Of a stretch of 64,000 nt of DNA, positions 56,189 to 64,000 are shown one piece after another; position 1 is the first letter of the stretch, and each line of letters opens with the position of its first letter. The notes under the pieces were generated by a model. It had not been told where the DNA came from and did not search any database. It worked only from the letters and a program-made list of their open reading frames with translations. The stretch lies in contig NC_088204.1 of assembly GCF_037126465.1 (NCBI RefSeq), positions 67,083,807 to 67,147,806 of the forward strand, given 5' to 3'. A program made the translations under genes and the position numbers. This DNA comes from Ornithodoros turicata (lineage: Eukaryota; Arthropoda; Arachnida; Ixodida; Argasidae).

Positions 56189-56856
56189 GAAGTACAGGGC
56201 TTGCCAAAATAAACTTCGGGGTTTCTAACGAAGATAAAACAAATAAGAACGGTGTCGAGAAGCTAAAGTAGATGTTTGAGGACATATTATGCTCAAAATT
56301 TTTATGTTGATATTGCCACTTGGTCCACTTCTCTGCGGATAAATCGTGAAAATTAAAAAACCGCCGCTGCCTAACATTTCCAATCGGCTATACCTGTGTT
56401 TCAGCTCCTTTCCGTCAGATGGCGACGTGGTCGAACGCGGCGTTGCAGAGTACGACTCTGCCACTCTGCATTCAGTTCCACTTGTTCACTTGGTTTCGAT
56501 GTCGTCTGCAACGCCGCGTTCGACCGTGTCGCCATCTGACGGAAGGAGCTGAAGCACAGGTATAGCCGACTGGAAATGTTAGGTAGCGGCGTTTTTTTTT
56601 TTTTTTTTCTCGATTTATCCGCAGTGAAACGGACCATGTGGCAGCATCGACATCAAATTTTAGGCCATAATATGTCCTCTAACATCTATGCATAATATAA
56701 AACCCCGAGACTAGGGAAGAAGAAACTCTTCACCAGCTCACTTGCTTCCTAGCCATTTTTTTCATTGTCTAACATCTACTTAACTTTCCGACGTCGTTTT
56801 TACTTGTTTGATCTTCGTTACAAACCCGAAGTTCATCTTGGCGAACCCTGTACTTC
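56189..56856. mobile_element. 668-bp foldback element (GAAGTACAGGG ends)
   Basis: GAAGTACAGGGCTTGCCAA starts and GGCGAACCCTGTACTTC ends the unit. The inner arms are long: AGCTCCTTTCCGTCAGATGG pairs with CCATCTGACGGAAGGAGCT, and GAACGCGGCGTTGCAGA with TCTGCAACGCCGCGTTC. The right arm carries about 85 extra bases at 56690-56775. Confidence 0.7.
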
Positions 56857-57270
56857 TGTCGAGCGCCTATATTATCCAAAAACAGGTACACCTAACACAG
56901 ACGGTTCGCTGACACATATGTACATCTGTGCCAAGCTTCTTAATCTGATTGTCTTCACACGTCCCCCGTTCACCTTTCTTTATTTATTTTACCTTCGCAA
57001 CCACACAACCGTCTGTAAAATGTGGCGTGCACCGGCACTCCCTGCAATGTTGCGGTGCGTTGTCCCTCGTGCCCAGCGTTCGATGCTCACGCAACTTGTC
57101 ATTTACTAAGCCACGCCCTGTCTAGACTAGATCACATTTGCCGCAAGGCAGGAGAGGATTTTGTAGGCTACGCTTAGGACCCGATAAACTGGGCCGCGTG
57201 TTACGTGGTGCACCTGTCACTCTTAGATGGGTACAAGACCGAGCGAACTGGTAATGAAACGTCCAGGGAA

Positions 57271-57353
57271 AAGTCTCAGAACGAGTACCGCCGATATTTC
57301 GAACATAGGCAACAGTCTCTATTCGAAATACCAGCGGCTCTCGTCTTGAGGCT
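57271..57353. repeat. Small palindrome of the CCGCCGATATTTCG motif
   Basis: Left arm ACCGCCGATATTTCGAA and right arm TTCGAAATACCAGCGGC, with TCTCAGAACGAG and CTCGTCTTGAGG further out. Each arm is a copy of the motif at 1373 and 49658. Confidence 0.55.
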
Positions 57354-57474
57354 CTTCGCTTAACAACCGTGACTCATGTGTGTTTTCAATTATACCTGGC
57401 TGCACAATATCATCCATCCCGTCACGCTTGCGTCTTTATGCTGTTAGTCGCGCACTTCAATGATGTACCAGCTA

Positions 57475-57722
57475 CACTCTTACAAATGAACTTCACCACA
57501 TAGCACGCTCCCAGCCAACCATGATCTCGAATGATATCGTTATCTGCTCTGATTTCTTGCAAACGGGAGGCGTACCCCTTGTTTGTGACACTTATGCTGT
57601 TCATAATTGTCTCAAAAAATGCATACGCCTCCCATTTTCAGCAAATCAGGGCAGATAACGATATCATTCGAGATAATGGTTGGATAGCGGCGTGCTATGC
57701 GGTGAGTTCATATCTAGGAGTG
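57475..57722. mobile_element. Palindromic MITE related to CACTGTTAAAAC, copy 2
   Basis: The unit begins CACTCTTACAAATGAACTTC and ends GAGTTCATATCTAGGAGTG, flanked by TA on both sides (57473-57474, 57723-57724). ACCACATAGCACGCTC and the CGCCTCCC centre match the copies at 53883 and 60432; this copy is the most diverged. Confidence 0.65.
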
Positions 57723-57724
57723 TA

Positions 57725-59775
57725 GTCCAGCAAGCTACTCAATGGGAGTTTGTAACACTGGGCTACCGGGCTCTGAGTGCCGTCAAACTTCCAGGGCCGA
57801 GGAACTCACGTGACAGTTCTTATTTTAATTTTTAGTACAGAGCTCGCTAACGCACGCAGGCAATATATTAATTTTATTTGTCCTTCACATTCTTCACACT
57901 TTCATTTGTTCTTCAGTGCCAAGCTGTCACTGAGGAAGCAGCCTCAAATGTTGTAGCCCGCATTTCTCATTAGACTTTGGTACTCCCTGTGGAGATTACC
58001 ATTCTGTCTTCATGACATTACCGCGAGCAATGGGACACAGTATTACTTGCGACGATAAAACGCCCAAATCACCATTGCCAAAATAGAGCCAGCGTTGGTG
58101 TTCATACTCCTCTTCTAACATATATGCTTCCCCCGTACATCACTTCCACATTGCACGTTTCCCACACGCGCCCAACGTCTACGCATTAAAGAAGAAAACC
58201 AATGGAAGCAGTTTCACCTCTTTAATCCTCAAACTCTATTCCGCTTTCACTCCCCCTACCGCACAGGCTTCACAGTCAGCTTTCAATCCGAGCGGCATAC
58301 CCGCATAAATGTGACGCAATCCAAACGAGGTGCTAAAGGTTACGCGCTTCGCCATTAGCGCCAGTCAATCCGCCCTCCCACCGAGCCATCAACACGCGAA
58401 AACCTCTCTCATAAGCTCCGCCATTAAACACGCTAATACTCATTATCTCTTCGTACGAAATGCACCCCCCCCCCTCTACGAAAAACACTGCGCAGTGCCG
58501 TACGCCTATATACACGTGTCATTGTGTCATTCACAAACGCGCGCACACGGTCTATTCTCACACTACAGTGCGCTCCCTATAAGGGAATATTTTCCCACGA
58601 ATCGAACCCCCTAACCTATACGCCTCCGTGCGTTGACCATTGACATTTGTCTATATCACCAAGGTAGCGAGCCGATGCGATGGCGGGGGCGATATCCGGT
58701 CCACTATACTATAGGGTCCACTGGGACGCCGACAGAAACGGGAGTAAGAGCTTGGAGTTCATTATCGCCGGGTTGGAAAGCATCCCTAATCTATCCATAC
58801 GCGGAGATGGGTAGTGTCGCACATTAATGCCAGCGCGTGGTTCTGTTAACGGCAGCATGCACATTAGAATGCGAAAGAGAGAGAGAGAGAGAGCCTATTA
58901 AGTGCTGTATTGCTTCGGAGAAGGACTGAGGGCTAGGGGCGGGGAAGGGAGGATGGCGTGGAATTCAAATCCCATCATTACCGGAGGGGACGAATGTTCT
59001 CGAAATTTTAAAGCAGTTAGTTTCCCACGCGTCGAGAGCGTTGCCGAAAAATGTTATACGTGTGCGTTGAGTGAGGGAGAGGTTATATTACCGCCGTCGT
59101 TGTTGTGATCTCGTGCTCATCGGAGAAAAGTTTTGAAATGTCTGTTCCTTCAGGGAAGTTGTGCGCGTCTCGTGAGACGTCGAGGGAATGCAGTATCGGG
59201 CGTCTTTGATCGCTCGTATACGTGCGTTCTCGAAGATGAGGAGGATTCTTTAAGTGTTGTCGGTGAAGTCTGTAGAGGCGTGTTTTTTTTGTTGTTGTTT
59301 TTTTTAGTGTTCCGCTAGGCTCTTGTTGTCCGTTCGATTGGACGAGTATAGGGAAACCTTCTTAGGTACCCCTAAGTATAGGGGGACCTCAGGGGGGGAA
59401 AGAGGGTTTTTTTAGGGGGAAGTTTTAGGCTCGAGCGAAGCCCGATTTCGAATTGCCGTTGGTTGATGCTTGCTTTCATAGGGAATACCTGGCATGACAT
59501 TTTTAATGCGTTAGCTCATTTTTTTTTCTTTTTCACCCACAAACGCGTTTTGGAGTAGCCAGTTCCGACTGGGACTAACCTCTCCATTTTTTCTTCCTTT
59601 TTCCAATCCAATCGAATCCAATCCAATGCGTTAGCATTAGGAGTGTCAAAATAAAAAATGGTGTATGTGTGTGTGTGTATCCTTGTATGAGATGGTGAAG
59701 GCTCACCGAAGTAGACGTATAAGTGGACATGTAAAGGGGATATAGTAGGATAAATGTGAATGGGGGTAAACCATT
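57725..59775. other. Unassigned intergenic sequence
   Basis: No supported gene. CCGCGAGCAATGGGACA at 58021 may be a short LINE tail piece. A GA repeat lies at 58875-58893. Confidence 0.3.
58590..58650 (-). other. Possible tRNA-like SINE head, reverse strand
   Basis: On the - strand TCAATGGTCAACGCACGG resembles an A box, and GGGGGTTCGATTCGTGGG a B box 20-30 bases later. Anticodon and acceptor stems are poor. It may be a decayed SINE head or chance. Confidence 0.25.
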
Positions 59776-59779
59776 TGAA

Positions 59780-60130
59780 ATTGAAGTAGTTGAAGGTAAT
59801 TAAGAGTAATAGGTAAGAGTATTGAACGTAATTCAAGGCAATTAAAGCAAGAAAGTTGAGTCGAAATAATGCAAGGTATATGTAATTAATTGAAATATTG
59901 AACGGAATTAAGGATTACGAAAGGTACCTGAAAGATTACCTTATGTAATTAAACGTAATTAACGTCAATTCAAAGGGAATTGTGAGTAATTAAAGCAAGT
60001 GAACGATATTAAAGAGAAGTAAATGAAATTCAAGATTACGTCAGGTAACCAGCGGTTAAAGGGCTTTTCAGGTAATTGAAAGTAATTGATGATAATTTAA
60101 GGTTAATTAAATGAACTTCCATATAGTAAT
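59780..60130 (+). repeat. C-poor tract of degenerate GTAATTAAA units
   Basis: Over about 350 bases the words GTAATTAA, GGTAATTGA, GAATTAAGG and similar recur every 10-20 bases, and cytosine is scarce on this strand. It looks like a decayed short tandem repeat. It also packs many TAATTA/TAATTG words. Confidence 0.6.
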
Positions 60131-60139
60131 TTAAAGTGT

Positions 60140-60240
60140 CGGGCCGAAACTCAAGTATAGACCGGACGTGGACAACCGGAAGTCGGGTTTAGACCGGGAG
60201 AAGTGGATAACCGGAAGTCAATTATGTACCGGACAAGGCG
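60140..60240 (+). repeat. Degenerate tandem repeat with ACCGGAAGT
   Basis: About two and a half units of 32-34 bases share TAGACCGG, then ACCGGAAGTC. The third unit is partial (GTACCGGAC). It lies directly after the GTAATTAAA tract. Confidence 0.55.
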
Positions 60241-60325
60241 CTTAATGGGTAGGCATTTGTCTCTCACTTTAGCGCTAAATCGCCACTGAATTTTTTCTGG
60301 TCATGGTGAAGTCGAGCGAACGTAA

Positions 60326-61202
60326 AGGGACACTAAAATGCCCACACAAGTTCACTTCAAATTACGTTACACGCTATGTTAATTTCGCGCTTGTTGTCGT
60401 AATTCAAAACTTTAATTCCGTTACGAAGCTACACTGTTAAAACAGAACTTCACCACATAGCACGCGCCTAGCCAACCATCATTCCAAATGATATCATTCT
60501 GTGCACTGATTTGTTGAAAATGGGAGGAGGCGCCTATCTTGGACAGATTAGCTTGTCCCAGATAGGCGCCTCCCCCATGTTTTGAACAAATCATGACACG
60601 GAATGATATCATTCGGTATGATGGTTGGCTAGGAGCGTGCTATGTGGTGAAGTTCTGTTTTAACAGTGTACAATCAGAATCATACCGGACTCTTTCTTGC
60701 CTCGGCACAAAGCAGTAAACGTCGCTTCAGCTCGTGCATCGGTGCTTTTAGTACATGCTGCGCGTGTCACGCCATGGAGCAGGTCCAGCGAAAAACATAG
60801 CTCGACTTACGAAGCGGACTGGTGTCGCTGTCCGAAGGACGTGTATATAATAATTGCTGTCACTAGAACATTTGTGATTACTGTACTGTTACAATTCAGT
60901 AAATTGGTATTCAAAAATGCAGCGATGCGCATCATACCGCGCATGTTCACAATACTACGACCGGATGCGTTCCAAATCAACACGCACGCGATGGGCATGC
61001 GCGCGCTTTTCCTGCTGTCTCATTCGATGCCGCCATTCTTCGCTTCCTGAGGATTCCATTGGTTTCCGCCAAAGACGTATCTGCTTTCATTGCGTTTTTC
61101 TTCTAAACGGTAGCGCTGTGTGAGCTAATATTGATTGCGTCATACCAATTGAGACACGGACTTTCATTTGAGAACACGTTATTTTTGCATTTTAGTGTCC
61201 CT
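60326..61202. mobile_element. 877-bp element with AGGGACACTAAAATGC ends
   Basis: AGGGACACTAAAATGC starts and its exact reverse complement ends the unit. The flanks GTAA and ATAA may be decayed TTAA duplications. A palindromic MITE is nested at 60432-60668. Frames in the interior (60697-61050) have no recognised domain. Confidence 0.6.
60432..60668. mobile_element. Palindromic CACTGTTAAAAC MITE, copy 3
   Basis: CACTGTTAAAACAGAACTTC and its reverse complement bound the 237-bp unit, flanked by TA on both sides (60430-60431, 60669-60670), as for Tc1/mariner-type insertions. The centre pairs through GATAGGCGCCTCC. It is nested in the 877-bp element. Confidence 0.8.
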
Positions 61203-62004
61203 ATAACCGGACTACGGACCGAACGTATCACAACTGATAAAACAGAATGGGTGCGCTTCGGGAGTGTAGAGGTTTGGGCTAGTTGGAATGGCATACATCT
61301 TCGTCCTTTCTATGTGCCCATGTTCCGCGATTGCGCTAATCAGTTGACAGCAGGCATGTAGGCTTGCGCTTGGGGAAACGGCGTACTAATAAAAGCGTGG
61401 GCGTGGGTAGACGCAGAGCTGACACAACACAACCGACTTGCGCACTATTCAGAAACTACAAAACAACCATGGGACTGTGACATATGTTTCAGAAAGCACA
61501 ATACGCAAGCTTATTCCAGCACGTGCAAGCCCGTACTGCAAAGTCCTTGCCAAGGCAGGAATGTCAACAGTGTCCTTGTGATACATTCAATTGAAGGGCA
61601 AGTTATACGGCAAATGCGACAACGGTTACGGTAGAGGGGATTATGGGTAGCACTTGTGAGATTCCGTGAACACGGTAAAGTAATGTTTAATGCTTAAACC
61701 AGCGCAGAAGTCATTTTTAACACCCTGTTTTCCTCCTATAAAACTGTTATGTAAGCCAGTGAGATCCACCATGACAAGTATTTCACAGCACAAAGTTATC
61801 GCACAAATTGAATTAAAGTACGTCGCAAAAAGCGACCGTGCGCAACGGCGGTGGTGAGCAGTACCAGCCGGTGATATGGCAGCGACCTTGCGCTGACGCT
61901 ACAGAGTCCGCGCTCGCTGATTGATTCAGAGAAATGTTGTCTGCTACTTAGCTGTCGCCTGCTACTCGTCTGTTCGGTGCACTGAAAAAGTATTGCTCCT
62001 GGCT
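61203..62004. other. Unassigned sequence before the last LINE
   Basis: No supported gene. The LINE may begin a little earlier than 62005, but no coding similarity is visible before it. Confidence 0.3.
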
Positions 62005-63770
62005 CGGTCATGATTCGGCCACTTCTTCTATCCCCAATAGAGCTGTACCCGAGAAACTCTGAGTCACCAAGAGTCCCACGGGTTCGATACCTTGGAGTAA
62101 TATTCGACTCCAGACTCCAATGGGCATCCCAAGTAGAAGCAATGGTGCAGAAATGTACTCCCCTGCTAAACATACTCAGACGTCTCTGTGGTAAAACCTG
62201 GGGAATCCACCCGCGACACATGATCACTCTATATAAGAGTCTCATCTTGAGTCAGCTGAATTATGCTACTCCGTTCATAAAACCTTCGATGCACGGTTGG
62301 CAATCACTGGAGCGTCTCCATCGTGCAGGCATCAGAATCGCACTGGGTCTTCCAAAATATTCCGAAGTAGAACCTACCCTCGTCGAGGCCGCCGAGATAC
62401 CACTGAGTCTGCACGCAGAAAGAATGGCACTCGCCATAATTGACAGAATCTACAATGCATCATCTGTTTTCAGCTACATCGATAGCCTATCATTTTGATA
62501 GGCTCGAGCACAAAGACCGGCTCCTTAACCAAGTTATATTTAGAAAAAGTCGCGATCACTCCGGCTCCATCACTGATTCAAACCCCACCCCCATGGAGGG
62601 AGTACATCCCAAAGTTATCCACCGAGATACCAGGCATCCGCAGCAAAAGAAGCACAGCGCCTACTGTAATGCGGTCTATTGCTATTGGCCTCATAGACGA
62701 AAAGTTTGGTAATCACCTTCAGATATACACTGATGGGTCAATTGACAGTCTCAAACAGTCAACAACCAGCTCCTACTTCATTCCCAAAACCGGCAACTGT
62801 TGGAAAGCTAAACTTCACTGTAAGTCACCCTCGTCCACTACGGCCGAATTATGCGCAATCCTACACGCAGCAGCAGCACTGTAGTACATCGACTGTGCAA
62901 AGGCAGTTATACTTACTGACTCATCAAGCGCATTAGACCAGATCAAAGACTTAGACCACTCATCTATTATGATCCGCTGCATCCGCAAAGCCCTCTTGGA
63001 CCTGAGACGGGACAGTAAAGACATAGTTCTGCAATGGATTCCTTCCCACGTTGGAATTCCCGGCAATGAGGAAGCTGACCGCCTAGCAAACGAAGCCCAT
63101 TCTCTTCCGGCTCCCACGTTTCCATCACCACCACATCGAACCACTAAAGAAACAGCCAAGAGTTTAATATCTACAGTTAGTCCGAGCACCAGGCTCACTC
63201 TGTCCAACGCACGCCCTTCACTCCAGTCTCAAAGTTTCTCCAGGCTCACAGCCACACTCCTACACCGCATACGTACAAACTCAATGTATTCGAACGTCGT
63301 ACTCCACCGCCTGAAGACTACGCACGATCCAACATGCCCTTTCTGTCCGACATCCCTCGACACAATTGCACACATCCTTCTACAATGCCCTGCCTACAGT
63401 CAGGAAAGATCTAAGCATCTAGACTCCATCATCCGCAACAGCTCGCAAGTACATGACGTCATCTTTGGCGGCTCAACGCCGGCAGAAAGACGTTACCACG
63501 CGTCAAAACTGGCTTCCTTCCTGAGGGATACCAAGCTGATATATCGTCTCTAAGAACGCATCACAAGTGGACCTTTCGCCGAGTACTCTTCAACACCTTA
63601 GTCAAACATCCCCACAGTGATTTTTATTTTCATCATTTTCTGGTGTTCTACCGCTCATCGCTCAACGCTGCTCCTCGCTCATCGCTCAACCCCTGATTGG
63701 ACTTCACTGCAAATCCGAATCTACAGTCCTGTCTTTCCCGTCTCCTTTTTCTTTCTTTTTTTTTCTTTTA
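62005..63770 (+). pseudogene. 5'-truncated LINE: reverse transcriptase end, RNase H, zinc knuckle
   Basis: Frame 62010-62498 gives the end of the reverse transcriptase (RYLGVIFDSRLQWASQVEAM, YKSLILSQLNYA). A frameshift leads to frame 62495-63553, which holds RNase H (QIYTDGS, STTAELCAI, VILTDSSSALDQIKD, LQWIPSHVGIPGNEEADRLA) broken only by one TAG at 62882-62884, and then the knuckle CPFCPTSLDTIAHILLQCP (C-x2-C-x8-H-x4-C). A pyrimidine-rich 3' UTR follows. RNase H after the reverse transcriptase points to the I/R1-like group. This copy is younger than those at 14470 and 16940. Confidence 0.85.
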
Positions 63771-63784
63771 CGGACCTGCGTTAG

Positions 63785-63850
63785 TCGTGACGTTGCCCGC
63801 CTTGCGAGGCCGACTACGGCAAGCAGTTACACCACCACCACCACCACCAC
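63785..63850 (-). repeat. Dispersed GCTTGCCGTAGTCGGCC motif, copy 3
   Basis: On the - strand a GGT run is followed by AACTGCTTGCCGTAGTCGGC and CGGGCAACGTCACGAC, matching the copies at 13625 and 22595. Confidence 0.5.
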
Positions 63851-64000
63851 CCGAGAAACGTCATCATGACGTTGGCATAGACAGACTGAAACCGAAACAA
63901 ATGGGAAGAGGAGGTCTGGGTTCCACCAATGGGCACTTGTTCGCTACTTCCTACTGAAAAAAAAGAAAGACCGAAGATCGCGTCCCCTCAAGACCGTGGC
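63848..64000 (-). mobile_element. MITE with AGACCTCT termini, copy 3 (cut by window edge)
   Basis: CCCGAGAAACGTCATCATGA is the reverse complement of the right end of the copies at 7041 and 19924. The rest continues to the window end. Its terminal AGACCTCTA is replaced by a CCA run. Confidence 0.65.

Overview
The window is a piece of a nuclear genome from an arthropod, most likely a hard or soft tick (Ixodida). The evidence is a split, secreted enzyme gene with GT-AG introns, long stretches with no genes, many short inverted-repeat DNA elements, remnants of several LINE families, and a tRNA-derived SINE whose layout recalls tick SINEs. The species call is an inference. No sequence search was run.

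Only one protein-coding host gene is supported. It is a complete alpha-L-fucosidase (GH29 family) on the + strand, 4451-12662, in eight coding exons. The exons join in phase to give a 451-residue precursor with a signal peptide, the LHWG and KHHEG active-site motifs, the WSDGDWE nucleophile segment and the C-terminal beta-sandwich domain. A possible 5' UTR splice acceptor lies at 4420 and poly(A) signals lie near 13540. Its introns carry a MITE (7041), a SINE close to the exon 2 donor (about 8058) and a foldback element (8327).

The rest is intergenic and dominated by mobile elements. From left to right: a 3.7-kb TTAA-flanked transposon with a decayed THAP domain (66-3759); the fucosidase gene; LINE 3' ends (13.7-17.5 kb); a Harbinger-like element with 3-bp CAG duplications (18605-19499); a GGAATG-rich element split by a later insertion (19.5-20.76 kb); LINE remnants (21.6 and 23.8 kb); a pogo/Tigger-like element (25098-25800); a 3.6-kb element bounded by inverted arrays of a GTCTCATTACGGCCGAA-like unit (26090-29665); many orphan LINE tails (30-42 kb); a MITE holding a 31-bp minisatellite (33069-33279); palindromic, hAT-like and TTAA elements (43.8-46.2 kb); a second GGAATG-rich copy (49.1 kb); a triple-nested foldback (53257-54415); further foldbacks (55.5-57.7 kb); a C-poor GTAATTAAA-rich tract (59.8-60.1 kb); and a LINE with a nearly open RNase H region at the right edge (62.0-63.8 kb).

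The strongest candidates for something undescribed are the 3.6-kb element with motif-array ends, the minisatellite inside a MITE, the nested foldbacks, and the GTAATTAAA tract. Nothing suggests an operon, a CRISPR array, a virus or a toxin gene.
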